DNA of 64,000 bases from Chryseobacterium sp. MEBOG06 (GTDB lineage Bacteria > Bacteroidota > Bacteroidia > Flavobacteriales > Weeksellaceae), in the NCBI RefSeq assembly GCF_021869765.1, contig NZ_CP084580.1, positions 2,728,001-2,792,000 of the forward strand, in the 5' to 3' direction. The position numbers were made by a program, and so were the translations under genes. Below are positions 17,453 through 26,406 of this stretch, in pieces. Numbering within the stretch: position 1 is the stretch's first letter; each line of letters begins with the position of its first letter. The notes beneath the pieces were generated by a model. It was given only the letters and a program-made list of their open reading frames with translations. It ran no database searches and was not told the origin of the DNA.

Positions 17453-17956
17453 ATGGATATTATCCTAAAACAAGACGTAGAAAACTTAGGACTTGAGTTT
17501 GATACAGTAAGCGTAAAGCCAGGTTATGCTAGAAACTTTTTACTTCCTAAAGGAATTGCACTTTTAGCTACACCTAAAAATAAAGCAGCTCTAGAAGCTA
17601 CTTTAGAAGCTAGAAAAGAAGAAGAAGCTAAATTAATCGCTGCTGCTAACGCTGTAGTAGATCAATTAAAGAAAACTTCTATTACTATTCCTGCAAAAGT
17701 AGGTTCTGGTGATAAATTATTCGGATCTATCAACAATGCAGATCTTTCTGCAGCTCTTGCTAAAGCTGGAGTTTCTGTAGAGAAGAAATACATCAAAATC
17801 CCAGGGAACACTATTAAGAGAACTGGTAAAGTAACAGCAAACATCAGATTACACAGAAACGTTGAGTACAATTTCGAATTCGATATCGTATCTGACGCAC
17901 CGGTTGTAGCTGCTCCTGCTGCTAAGAAGGAAGAAGTTAAATCTGAGGAAGCTTAA
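17453..17956 (+). CDS. rplI: 50S ribosomal protein L9
   Basis: 167 residues. The N-terminal domain begins MDIILKQDVENLGLEFDTV and includes KPGYARNFLLPKGIA, the L9 signature. A long helix links to the C-terminal RNA-binding domain. The last ~20 residues form an Ala/Val then Lys/Glu-rich tail (KKEEVKSEEA) beyond the enterobacterial end. It is the third gene of the ribosomal operon, separated from rpsR by 111 bp with a hairpin, and followed by a strong terminator. Confidence 0.98.
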   Translation: MDIILKQDVENLGLEFDTVSVKPGYARNFLLPKGIALLATPKNKAALEATLEARKEEEAKLIAAANAVVDQLKKTSITIPAKVGSGDKLFGSINNADLSAALAKAGVSVEKKYIKIPGNTIKRTGKVTANIRLHRNVEYNFEFDIVSDAPVVAAPAAKKEEVKSEEA

Positions 17957-17988
17957 TCAAGCAACCGAGATTTTCTCACCATATAAAG

Positions 17989-18019
17989 ACCACTTCAATG
18001 TAATTTGAAGTGGTTTTTT
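17989..18019 (+). terminator. Terminator of rplI
   Basis: ACCACTTCAA / TTGAAGTGGT hairpin with a six-base loop and a run of T. Confidence 0.88.
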
Positions 18020-18099
18020 GTTGGATATAATTTTATAGGGAGGCTTTAGAAGTAATATCGTGTATTGTAAGTCTACATTATCCAGCCTGCCCCATACAG

Positions 18100-18939
18100 T
18101 TAGCGGTCACCTCTCAATTTGTGCTGATATTCTGTGGGGGCCACTCCAATTATCTTTTTAAAAATATTGCTGAAGGAGGATAAACTGTTATACCCTACCA
18201 TCATTGCAATCTCATACATATTGTATTTCCCTTCTGATATAAGCTCAAGGGATCTGGTAATTCTCAAAGCTCTCAGAAAACGGATATAATTCATGCCCAG
18301 AATCTCCTTAAATTTTCTGGAAAGGGTTCTGGTACTCATTCCAAATTCTTTAGCTGTAGATTCAATCGTAAGAGGCTTCTCAAGGTTTGCATGAATATAC
18401 CTGGCAATCTTCAGTAAAGTTTCATCCTTAGGAAAGGGATGCTGTACAGGAAATGCAAGCTGTTTATCTCTTTTCTCAGGTAAAATCCCTTTCAATGCTT
18501 TGAGAAAAAAATATTTAGAACCATCATTTTTTGTGATTTTTCCATCCCAGTCTTTCGTATGCAAAATCATCTCACGAAGCAGATTATTTACAGAGTAGAT
18601 ATTAATTTCATCAAAAAAGCCACTTTCGCCATCTTCTTTTTTAAAATAAAAATTGTACAAATCAACTTTCGGACTGGTAGAAAAAATATAATGTGGCGTC
18701 CCGGCAGGTATCCACATGAAACATCTTGCCGGAAGATACCAGTGCCTCAAATCAGTAAAAATATGCACAATACCCCCTTCTGCGTACACTAACTGCGCCG
18801 AACTGTGATAGTGAATTTCTGTTGTTACATTTCCCGTAAGTACGTGATAAATGTAAAACTCTGAATCTTTATCTTCAACTTCTTTAAAATGGTCGTGGTT
18901 CATGAAATAAAGATAAGGAGAATTTTTAAATTGGCGCAA
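18100..18939 (-). CDS. AraC-family transcriptional regulator
   Basis: 279 residues: an N-terminal cupin-like sensor domain (HYHSSAQLVYAEGGIVHIF, LPARCFMWIPAGTPH) and a C-terminal double helix-turn-helix, ending with the signature region MVGYNSLSSFSNIFKKIIGVAPTEY. It is divergent from the TolC-HlyD-MFS operon, with 100 bp between starts, which suggests it regulates that pump; that is inferred from position. A second Met 12 codons in (18903) is an alternative start. The inducer is unknown. Confidence 0.93.
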   Translation of the reverse strand: MRQFKNSPYLYFMNHDHFKEVEDKDSEFYIYHVLTGNVTTEIHYHSSAQLVYAEGGIVHIFTDLRHWYLPARCFMWIPAGTPHYIFSTSPKVDLYNFYFKKEDGESGFFDEINIYSVNNLLREMILHTKDWDGKITKNDGSKYFFLKALKGILPEKRDKQLAFPVQHPFPKDETLLKIARYIHANLEKPLTIESTAKEFGMSTRTLSRKFKEILGMNYIRFLRALRITRSLELISEGKYNMYEIAMMVGYNSLSSFSNIFKKIIGVAPTEYQHKLRGDR

Positions 18940-18990
18940 ATGAGCAAATCTTTTTCTGTTTTCACAAATAGAGTCTTCTCCTTCCGGGCG

Positions 18991-18998
18991 TAACTTTG
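18991..18998 (+). promoter_or_regulatory. -7 box of the efflux operon
   Basis: TAACTTTG, 41 bases before the TolC-family start; no upstream TTG, as might be expected of an activator-dependent promoter. Confidence 0.4.
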
Positions 18999-19039
18999 CT
19001 GCATCAAAATCATTTTAGCAAAAATCCTTTAATTAATTT

Positions 19040-20374
19040 ATGAATATCACATTTAACGCAGGCAGATATCTGTGCATTGCGTTGTGCTTGTTATTGAGCA
19101 ATATTTTACATTCACAGATGATAGACTACCAACATATTGGTTTACAACAAGCTATAGAAGTTGGGTTGAAAAACAACAAAAACATTCAGATAAGTCATCT
19201 AAAACAGGAAATGTCCGCCACCAAAGAGAAAGATCTCAAAATGGAAAAACTTCCGGACATAGAATTCCATACAAGCTATACTCAGGTTACCAACCTTTTT
19301 CAGTATCAGGATGGCGTGTTCAATAAACCGACAAAATACGATGCCATCAATGGAATGTATGATTTTACACTCTCCGCTTCCATCCCGGTGTATATGGGTG
19401 GGAAAATCAAAAACACTGAAAAGAAAGCAGCCATTGACACTGAGATTTCAACTCTAAAGACCCATCTGGATGAGAGACAGCTTAAAATGGAGATTATTAC
19501 TGCCTTTTTACAGATTCACCATCTGAAAGAGCAGCAAAATCTTATCAATGACAAAATGAAAGAAGATTCTGTAAATATCAAACAGGTTAAAGTTCTTAAG
19601 GCAAATGGTGTTGTAACAGTAAATGAAGTGCTAAGAACCTCTTTGCAGCTTTCTAATCATAAAATGAGCTGGACAGAACTGGATAATGACATACAGATTG
19701 CAGAACATAAGCTGAAAACAATTCTGGCCTTACCGGAAAGTCAGGAAATGCACGTTAACACAGAAGATCTGATTTCGGATAAAGCGGGAATTCCTTACAT
19801 TGATGAATTGACGGAAACAGCCCTCACCAAAAATGAATCTGTTGAAATGACTCACAAAAATCTTTCTTTAAAAGAGCTGGATCAGAAAATCACCAAAGCT
19901 AATTATTTACCTAAAATAACAGCTGGTGGAGAATATTTTATAAAGTATCCGAATATGATGTTCTTTCCTCCGGAGCCTTATGCTTACCGTCTGGGAATGC
20001 TTGGCGTAAATCTTACTTACCCTATTGAAAACCTGTACAAAAACAAATACAAAATGCAGGAAGCAAAGGAAAATATTGATCTTGCCAAACTTCAGATAGA
20101 AGAGAATGAAGAGAAAATAAGACATACGGTATATGAAGCCTACAAAAAGTTTCAAGAAACCGATCAGAAAGTAAAAATAGCAGAAGAAGCAATTGATCAG
20201 GCTAAAGAGAATTACCGTATTGTAAGAACAAAATATGCCAATAAGCTAAGTCTTATCACCGAATTAATAGATGCTGACAATACTTATCTGGAAGCAGAAT
20301 CTAATTTAATATCCGTAAAAATCAACCGACAACTAAAATACTATCAACTCCAATATACGATTGGAAACTTATAA
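19040..20374 (+). CDS. TolC-family outer-membrane efflux protein
   Basis: 444 residues with a Sec signal peptide ending near ILHSQM, followed by two repeats of long coiled-coil helices as in outer-membrane efflux channels. GLQQAIEVGLKNNKNIQ is the usual first repeat and KANYLPKITAGGEY the second. It would form the trimeric exit duct for the HlyD and MFS partners encoded next. It is 5 bp upstream of the adaptor gene. Tripartite export of a drug or small molecule is the likely role. Confidence 0.93.
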   Translation: MNITFNAGRYLCIALCLLLSNILHSQMIDYQHIGLQQAIEVGLKNNKNIQISHLKQEMSATKEKDLKMEKLPDIEFHTSYTQVTNLFQYQDGVFNKPTKYDAINGMYDFTLSASIPVYMGGKIKNTEKKAAIDTEISTLKTHLDERQLKMEIITAFLQIHHLKEQQNLINDKMKEDSVNIKQVKVLKANGVVTVNEVLRTSLQLSNHKMSWTELDNDIQIAEHKLKTILALPESQEMHVNTEDLISDKAGIPYIDELTETALTKNESVEMTHKNLSLKELDQKITKANYLPKITAGGEYFIKYPNMMFFPPEPYAYRLGMLGVNLTYPIENLYKNKYKMQEAKENIDLAKLQIEENEEKIRHTVYEAYKKFQETDQKVKIAEEAIDQAKENYRIVRTKYANKLSLITELIDADNTYLEAESNLISVKINRQLKYYQLQYTIGNL

Positions 20375-20379
20375 AAACT

Positions 20380-21426
20380 ATGGCACAGAAACAACTGACA
20401 CAAAAGGAAAAAAGAATCAACAAAACAATTACCTTACTGGCCTGGATCCTTATTATCAGCGGAATCACAGGAATGGTAAGTTTCTATATCTTTTCCAGAA
20501 GTAATGTCACTACTAATGACGCACAGATAGAACAGTATATCACTCCGGTATCAAGCAAAGTTTCAGGATTCATTAAAACCATAAAATTTAATGAGAATCA
20601 GTTTATACATAAGGGAGATACTTTAATTGTCATAGACAACAGAGAATATACGAATCAGGTACAAATGGCAGAGGCTAATCTTCATGCCACTACAGCTACT
20701 ATTGCCACTATCCAGAGCGGAGTGAATACCAAAGAAAGTGATACAAAGATCATTGATGCAAAGATTACTTCTGCAAAAATTGATATATGGAGAACAGAAC
20801 AGGATTTCAAACGATATAAAAACCTGCTGGCCGAAGATGCTGCTACAGAACAGGATTTTGAAAATATAAAAGCTTCTTACGAACAGTCAAAAGCCAACCT
20901 TTTGGCATTGGAACAGCAAAAAAATGCAGTAAAAGCCGGAGCTAATGAGCAGCAGACCAAGGTTGCTCCTGTTAAAAGCCAGATTCAGCAAAGTTCTGCC
21001 AATCTTAATAATGCCAAACTGTTCCTGTCTTACACTGTAATTACAGCACCTTATGATGGCTGGGTAGGTAAAAAAACGATTCAGGAAGGGCAGCTCATCA
21101 AAGAAGGACAGGCACTGGTACAGATCGTAAGCAAAGAAAAATGGATCATTGCCAACTATAAAGAAACACAGCTTGGACAGATTGATCAGAAGCAGGAAGT
21201 AATTATCACTGCTGATGCTTATCCTGGGATTGAATTTAAAGGAAAAATCCTTTCAGTTTCTCCTGCATCGGGATCGCAATTTTCATTAGTAAAACCAGAT
21301 AATGCTACTGGAAACTTCGTAAAAATTGAACAGAGATTTCCTGTGAAAATTCTTCTCGATACCAATAAAGATAATGAAAAGCTTCTTTCCGGGATGAATG
21401 TTCTGGTAAGTGCTAAGAAAATATAA
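20380..21426 (+). CDS. HlyD/EmrA-type membrane fusion protein
   Basis: Periplasmic adaptor of 348 residues. One N-terminal membrane anchor (about residues 16-37) is followed by TTNDAQIEQYITPVSSKVSGFI, the EmrA/HlyD biotinyl-lipoyl-like segment, then a coiled-coil hairpin and a second half with ITAPYDGWVGKK. Architecture and length match the EmrA family, which works with 14-helix MFS pumps like the one downstream. It lies between the TolC-type and MFS genes. Confidence 0.93.
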   Translation: MAQKQLTQKEKRINKTITLLAWILIISGITGMVSFYIFSRSNVTTNDAQIEQYITPVSSKVSGFIKTIKFNENQFIHKGDTLIVIDNREYTNQVQMAEANLHATTATIATIQSGVNTKESDTKIIDAKITSAKIDIWRTEQDFKRYKNLLAEDAATEQDFENIKASYEQSKANLLALEQQKNAVKAGANEQQTKVAPVKSQIQQSSANLNNAKLFLSYTVITAPYDGWVGKKTIQEGQLIKEGQALVQIVSKEKWIIANYKETQLGQIDQKQEVIITADAYPGIEFKGKILSVSPASGSQFSLVKPDNATGNFVKIEQRFPVKILLDTNKDNEKLLSGMNVLVSAKKI

Positions 21427-21427
21427 T

Positions 21428-21688
21428 ATGAGTATTGGAAAGCCTCAGAAGGCTCTCTGGTTTAATTCATTTTCAATTTTTTTAAAGTTAGATTTTTTTT
21501 ACCGCGAAAAGGCAAAACCGCAAAATAGCGAATCTGCAAATTTTTTCTTGAGCATATTTGCCATTTTACCTTTTACTTTTACACCTTTGCCCTTTTGTCT
21601 TTTCGCATTTTTTAATTCAGGCACAAAAGTTTTATTAACCATAGCAGCTTTCGCAGCCTATTTCGCTATCAAAAACAATGCAGCATAA
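21428..21688 (+). CDS. Doubtful small reading frame inside the efflux operon
   Basis: An 86-codon frame starting at the ATG 1 bp after the HlyD stop and ending with an 11-base overlap with the MFS start. Its middle is built from an imperfect inverted repeat (21501-21607), which gives a low-complexity Phe/Leu-rich translation. The ends (MSIGKPQKALWF and LLTIAAFAAYFAIKNNAA) look more protein-like. It may be a small membrane protein invaded by a hairpin element, or simply non-coding spacer with chance coupling to the MFS gene. Confidence 0.3.
   Translation: MSIGKPQKALWFNSFSIFLKLDFFYREKAKPQNSESANFFLSIFAILPFTFTPLPFCLFAFFNSGTKVLLTIAAFAAYFAIKNNAA
21501..21607. repeat. Imperfect inverted repeat (hairpin element)
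   Basis: The left arm, rich in GCGAAAAGGCAAAACCGCAAA (21503-21523), pairs imperfectly with a right arm around 21571-21607 whose complement reads GCGAAAAGACAAAAGGGCAAA. The composition resembles dispersed intergenic hairpin repeats. It may affect expression between HlyD and MFS. Confidence 0.55.
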
Positions 21689-23240
21689 TACAGTTTATCA
21701 TAAATGGGTACCACAATGGCTGAAACTGCCTCTCCTTACACTGGCACTGTTTCCCCATTTGATGTTGTTGTCGCTCTTACATTCAAACAGCGCCTTCACC
21801 TCTTCTTTTATGGATGTAGATTCAGATGACATCCAGTATTTAATGATTTTGATGTATGGGACATTTGTGGTTACCCTTTTAGTTTTACAGCGGTTCATGG
21901 CTTACTTCAGTGTGAAGTATTACATTCTGCTCATGGCATCTGTTTCAGTGATTATTCTTTACGTCCTATCCGTCACCAATGATTATCATGTCATATTGGT
22001 TATCCGGTTTTTAGAAGGCATATTCGGGCTTCTGGAAGGGGCTATTTTCCTTCCTTTGATTGTTGCAGAATTAAAAACAAAACATGCTAAAGTTTTCTCT
22101 TACCTTCTGATGTATGCTATTATGCTTACAGGAGGTACAGTGACCACTTCCCTGTTAAAATCAAGTATTGAAGATTATGATTTCCGGCATATGGTTTTAA
22201 TGATGGTTTACTTTCATGTATTTGTTCTGATTATTGGGATCACTATTTTTAACAGAAACCGTTTCTTTCCAAAAAAACCCTTATATCAGCTGGATATTAC
22301 CAGTTGGTTTTTACTTTGGGTTTGTCTTCAGGCCGGCGGCTATGCTATTATCTATGGAAAAAGATTAATGTGGCTTGAATCTGATACGATTATAATGTGT
22401 CTGTTTGTTTTTTTGCTTTCAGGAGGTTTATTTATGCTTAAACAGAGAAATTCCAAGAGACCTCTGTTTCATTTTGAGGTTTTCGGTTCTAAAAACGTGA
22501 TTGCCGGGATGATTCTGTTCTTTATTTTTTACCTGATCCGCTCCGGCCTGAACAATGTATATAGTATCATGGCTACAGTCTGGAAATGGCCGTGGGATTA
22601 TATTGTGAACATTCAGTACTGGAATGTTGCGGGAACGCTGTTGGGTGTATTCGTGTCAGGAATATGTCTGGTAAAAGGAATTTCATCAAGAATTGTTTTC
22701 TTTACAGGATTTCTGCTGTTGGCCGTAGATTGTGCATGGTTTACGTACACTTTCTATCCGGACACCAGTCTTTTCACCATCTGCCCGCCTCTATTTTTAC
22801 AGGGAGTTGCTCAGGGACTGCTTTTTACTCCTTTGGTTTTCTTTCTGATTTCAGGAATGCCGGAAGAATATGTAGCCAATGCGACTGCTTTAGGAACTAC
22901 TACCCGTTTCTGGACTACTGCTATTGGGTATGCTCTTATGCAGAATCTGATGCTATTTTTAACGTTAAAACATTCCGATACCCTTAGCTTTAACCTTACC
23001 GATACCAATCCTGTTTTTTACAGCCAGTGGAACCAGATTTTTGGAGCTAATATTTCAAAACTTCCCGTCAATGAATCCTTATCTATGACAGCAGGTGCTT
23101 TTAAAGCTAAAATAACAGCACAGTCGATTTTACTTTCCAATATGGAAATTTTCACGGGGTTATTCTGGCTGTCATTTATTACAGCACTTCTATTGCTGCT
23201 TTATCATCCTGTAAAAATAGCAGTAAGAAATATTATGTAA
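21678..23240 (+). CDS. MFS drug efflux transporter (DHA2/EmrB-like)
   Basis: Integral membrane protein of 520 residues with about 14 hydrophobic helices, the DHA2 layout that pairs with EmrA-type adaptors. LVIRFLEGIFGLLEGAIFLPLIVAE corresponds to the motif C/helix region of exporters. It completes the TolC-HlyD-MFS operon, whose probable regulator is the divergent AraC gene. Substrate unknown. The start ATG lies inside the end of the doubtful small frame upstream. Confidence 0.9.
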   Translation: MQHNTVYHKWVPQWLKLPLLTLALFPHLMLLSLLHSNSAFTSSFMDVDSDDIQYLMILMYGTFVVTLLVLQRFMAYFSVKYYILLMASVSVIILYVLSVTNDYHVILVIRFLEGIFGLLEGAIFLPLIVAELKTKHAKVFSYLLMYAIMLTGGTVTTSLLKSSIEDYDFRHMVLMMVYFHVFVLIIGITIFNRNRFFPKKPLYQLDITSWFLLWVCLQAGGYAIIYGKRLMWLESDTIIMCLFVFLLSGGLFMLKQRNSKRPLFHFEVFGSKNVIAGMILFFIFYLIRSGLNNVYSIMATVWKWPWDYIVNIQYWNVAGTLLGVFVSGICLVKGISSRIVFFTGFLLLAVDCAWFTYTFYPDTSLFTICPPLFLQGVAQGLLFTPLVFFLISGMPEEYVANATALGTTTRFWTTAIGYALMQNLMLFLTLKHSDTLSFNLTDTNPVFYSQWNQIFGANISKLPVNESLSMTAGAFKAKITAQSILLSNMEIFTGLFWLSFITALLLLLYHPVKIAVRNIM

Positions 23241-23445
23241 TAAGGATAAGCCTTTAATATGAAAAACTAAAGATTTATTGTTTCTTAATTATTTTCACAC
23301 AATAGCGCTATTTCCATTCTTATCGTTAATTAAGCAAAATCAAACAATACAACCTCTGTTTTTTTTAACTTTGGCCGGCTTATTGTTCATTTTCCCCAAT
23401 AAGAATATTGCAGTTATAACTACTATTTAATGTAAAAGCTTACGA

Positions 23446-24807
23446 ATGGAAATTGAAAAAATTGTACTGAGTCAAAAAGATTTCTTTAAAACACAGCAGA
23501 CCAAAAGCCTTGCCTTCCGGAAGATCTATCTTGAAAAGCTTCGGAATCTGATAATTACCAATGAAGATATGCTGTATGAAGCGATTTACAAAGATTTTGG
23601 AAAATCTAAATTTGACACATTCACTACAGAACTGTCTTTTATTCTTCATGACATAGATTATTACTTAAAGAACCTAAAGTCTCTTGCAAAACCTAAAAAA
23701 GTAGGCACCAATCTTGTCAATCAGTTTGGAAACAGTAAAATTTATGCTGATCCACTGGGTTGTGTACTGGTTATCGGAGCATGGAATTATCCTTATCAAT
23801 TATCACTTTCCCCGATTGTTGCTGCCATTGCTGCTGGAAACTGCTGTATTCTAAAGCCCAGCGAAATTGCTGAAAATACGATGAAAGCGATGGCTGAAAT
23901 TATCAATAAAAATTTTCCGCCCGAATACCTGTATGTATACGAAGGCGGTATTGATGAGACTACAAGACTGTTAGAGTTAAAATTTGATAAAATATTTTTT
24001 ACAGGAAGTACAAAAGTCGGAAAGATTATTTATAAAGCGGCTTCGGAACATCTTACTCCTGTTGTTCTTGAGCTGGGCGGTAAGTCTCCGGCTATTGTTA
24101 CTAAAGATGCCAATCTTGACATTGCTGCCAAAAGAATTGTGTGGGGAAAATTCCTTAATGCAGGGCAAACCTGTGTTGCGCCGGATTATTTATTGGTGGA
24201 AGAGGTGATTCAGGAACAGTTTCTGGAAATGCTCAGGAAATACATTAAAGAATTTAAATACAATGCTGATTCTGAACAATATACAAGAATTATCAACCAA
24301 AGAAATTTTCATAGATTAACTAAGCTTATCAGTCCGGAAAAAATATACTGTGGTGGAGGTTTCAGCGAAGAAAAATTATATATAGAACCCACCATTCTTA
24401 CTGATATCCATTGGAACGATGAAATCATGCAGGAAGAAATTTTTGGCCCGCTCCTTCCTGTTCTCAGTTTTCAAAACTATAATGCCGCTTTGAACTCCAT
24501 TTTAGAACTTGAAAAACCTCTTGCGGCATATCTTTTCACTAATAATACTGAAGAAAAAGAGATATTTACAAAAAGGCTTTCTTTTGGCGGAGGCTGTATT
24601 AATGAGACTATTATGCATTTGGGCAATGGGAACCTGCCGTTTGGAGGTGTAGGAAATTCCGGGATAGGAAATTATCACGGGAAATATGGTTTTGATTCTT
24701 TTTCTCATCAAAAATCTGTTCTTGAAAAAGCTACCTGGGGTGAGCCGAATATAAAATATCCACCCTATTCTGAAAAAAAATTAACGTGGATTAGAAGGCT
24801 GTTATAA
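23446..24807 (+). CDS. Aldehyde dehydrogenase (class 3-like)
   Basis: 453-residue NAD(P)+-dependent aldehyde dehydrogenase. It shows the Rossmann region, the general-base Glu in VLELGGKSPAIV, the nucleophile Cys in NAGQTCVAPDYLLV and the late motif EEIFGPLLPVLSF. The short length and lack of an N-terminal extension match the class 3 / fatty-aldehyde group rather than betaine or succinate semialdehyde enzymes. It is monocistronic, ended by a bidirectional terminator. A TAACTTTG at 23366-23373 may be its promoter, leaving a 72-base leader. Confidence 0.93.
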   Translation: MEIEKIVLSQKDFFKTQQTKSLAFRKIYLEKLRNLIITNEDMLYEAIYKDFGKSKFDTFTTELSFILHDIDYYLKNLKSLAKPKKVGTNLVNQFGNSKIYADPLGCVLVIGAWNYPYQLSLSPIVAAIAAGNCCILKPSEIAENTMKAMAEIINKNFPPEYLYVYEGGIDETTRLLELKFDKIFFTGSTKVGKIIYKAASEHLTPVVLELGGKSPAIVTKDANLDIAAKRIVWGKFLNAGQTCVAPDYLLVEEVIQEQFLEMLRKYIKEFKYNADSEQYTRIINQRNFHRLTKLISPEKIYCGGGFSEEKLYIEPTILTDIHWNDEIMQEEIFGPLLPVLSFQNYNAALNSILELEKPLAAYLFTNNTEEKEIFTKRLSFGGGCINETIMHLGNGNLPFGGVGNSGIGNYHGKYGFDSFSHQKSVLEKATWGEPNIKYPPYSEKKLTWIRRLL

Positions 24808-24833
24808 TAATACACCAACTTTTACAAAACAAT

Positions 24834-24867
24834 AAAAACTCTTTTTAGATGACTAAAAAGAGTTTTT
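24834..24867. terminator. Bidirectional terminator
   Basis: A 15-base stem AAAAACTCTTTTTAG / CTAAAAAGAGTTTTT with a four-base loop, between the convergent aldehyde dehydrogenase and thioredoxin-like genes. Confidence 0.85.
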
Positions 24868-24870
24868 ATT

Positions 24871-25434
24871 TTACACTTTACCTTTTTCCAAAAATTCCTT
24901 CACTTTTTCTTTGCTATAGCCCTTTCCTTCCTCCAGAACCTCGCTTTGCTGGACGTGAATTTTTTTCCCGTTTTTATCTAAAATAATAAAGAATGGATAA
25001 GCTTGCTGTTCGTTTGTATTAATATACTGAGCAAAAACTTTTTCATTTTTATTATCCGGAGAATAATTCAAATGATAATACACATATTTTTTGTCTGCAA
25101 TCTCCTTCAGTTCAGGAGTTGTCTGTACAAAATTATTAAAACGAAGACACCAGATACACCAGTTTCCACCAGCCTGAATCAAAATATTCTTCCCTTCTTT
25201 TTTTGCCTTGGCGATCGCGTTATTGATATCTGCCTGTGCATCAGCTTTTGGATTATAAGGCTTAGGCAATTTCACTTTTTCTTCAGCAGCTTTTTTCTTT
25301 GCTTCTAAATCTTTCTGCTCTGTCTGCACTATAAGAGCTGTTTTTTGCTTTCCTTTATCTGGTAAATTCTTTACCTCCTGAGAAAAAGCAAGAGCGCTTA
25401 ATCCTACGAAAGCTAGTATTGTCAATTTTTTCAT
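24871..25434 (-). CDS. Secreted thioredoxin-like protein
   Basis: 187 residues from the ATG at 25434: a Sec signal peptide (MKKLTILAFVGLSALAFSQ), an Ala/Lys-rich spacer, then a thioredoxin fold with the redox motif WCIWC in GGNWCIWC. The later segment YPFFIILDKNGKKI fits the cis-Pro and beta-strand region. It probably reduces or isomerises disulfides in the cell envelope. An upstream in-frame start at 25485 was rejected because the signal peptide begins at 25434. Confidence 0.88.
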   Translation of the reverse strand: MKKLTILAFVGLSALAFSQEVKNLPDKGKQKTALIVQTEQKDLEAKKKAAEEKVKLPKPYNPKADAQADINNAIAKAKKEGKNILIQAGGNWCIWCLRFNNFVQTTPELKEIADKKYVYYHLNYSPDNKNEKVFAQYINTNEQQAYPFFIILDKNGKKIHVQQSEVLEEGKGYSKEKVKEFLEKGKV

Positions 25435-25470
25435 AACATAAAAGTAAAAAAAATAATATATATCCCCCTG

Positions 25471-25478
25471 CAAAAATA
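25471..25478 (-). promoter_or_regulatory. -7 box of the thioredoxin-like gene
   Basis: Minus-strand TATTTTTG, 36 bases before the ATG at 25434. Confidence 0.45.
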
Positions 25479-25499
25479 GAACCATAATTTTATTATTAC

Positions 25500-25507
25500 T
25501 AAATTTG
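25500..25507 (+). promoter_or_regulatory. -7 box of the lpxL-like gene
   Basis: TAAATTTG ends 8 bases before the ATG at 25516, leaving almost no leader. Confidence 0.5.
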
Positions 25508-25515
25508 CCTGTTTT

Positions 25516-26394
25516 ATGAATTTCCTAATCAAAATATTATACTTCATCTCTAAGCTTCCGCTTAAAATATTATATATTTTTTCGGACGTTATCTTCTTCT
25601 TAAATTATTATCTGGTAGGTTACAGAAAAAAGGTTATTACCCAAAATCTGAGAAATTCCTTTCCTGAGAAATCTGAAGAAGAGATCAGAGAAATCCGCAA
25701 AAAGTTCTATCGTAATTTCTCCGATTATCTCGTAGAGACTATAAAATCATTCAGTATCTCTGAAAAAGAGGCAAGAGTGAGGATGCAGCACATTAATCAG
25801 GATGTATTTCACGAGGTCCAAAAAGAAGGTAAAAATATCATTCTGCTTGCCGGACATGTATTTAACTGGGAATGGATCAATGCATTGGCAAGAATTGTCC
25901 CTCAAAAACATTGTCACCCTGTTTACAGAAAAGTAAACAGCGATTTTTGGGAAAACCAGATGAAAAAAGTCCGTAATAAATTCGGAAATGAAGCATTGGA
26001 AGCCAATGAGGTAATCAGAAATATTTTCAGAACTAATAATGACGGAAGTTCTATTTATATGTTTGTTGCTGATCAGACTCCCCATTTCTCTCATGTAACT
26101 TATGGGCTGAAGTTTCTCAACCAACGGACACCCGCTTTTATAGGATATGATAAACTGGCAACCAGAATGGATCTTGCCTTTATCTACTGCGAGATGAAAA
26201 AAGTAAAACGCGGTTATTACCAGGTTAATTATCACAGAATATATCCGGACAATGAAAAGTTTACCGAACACGAAGTGGTAAGAAAATTTCATAAGCTGTT
26301 AGAGAACACCTTACACAAAAATCCGGACAATTATCTTTGGTCCCACAGAAAATGGAAGTATCAGGATTCTATCAAAACATTTGATTCTGAATAA
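25516..26394 (+). CDS. Lipid A biosynthesis acyltransferase (LpxL/HtrB family)
   Basis: Inner-membrane acyltransferase adding a secondary acyl chain to lipid A. 292 residues with an N-terminal membrane helix and the family's H-x4-E/D catalytic motif in GHVFNWEW, plus ADQTPHFSHVTYGLKFLN downstream. Length is normal. It is 12 bp upstream of a glycosyltransferase gene, suggesting a lipopolysaccharide or envelope-glycan operon. The start is fixed by the first hydrophobic helix; there is no later Met that keeps it. Confidence 0.92.
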   Translation: MNFLIKILYFISKLPLKILYIFSDVIFFLNYYLVGYRKKVITQNLRNSFPEKSEEEIREIRKKFYRNFSDYLVETIKSFSISEKEARVRMQHINQDVFHEVQKEGKNIILLAGHVFNWEWINALARIVPQKHCHPVYRKVNSDFWENQMKKVRNKFGNEALEANEVIRNIFRTNNDGSSIYMFVADQTPHFSHVTYGLKFLNQRTPAFIGYDKLATRMDLAFIYCEMKKVKRGYYQVNYHRIYPDNEKFTEHEVVRKFHKLLENTLHKNPDNYLWSHRKWKYQDSIKTFDSE

Positions 26395-26406
26395 AAATAG
26401 ATTGAC

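Noticed and set aside
25747..26292. 181-codon minus-strand frame
   Set aside because: Antisense to the lipid A acyltransferase with its GHVFNWE motif.
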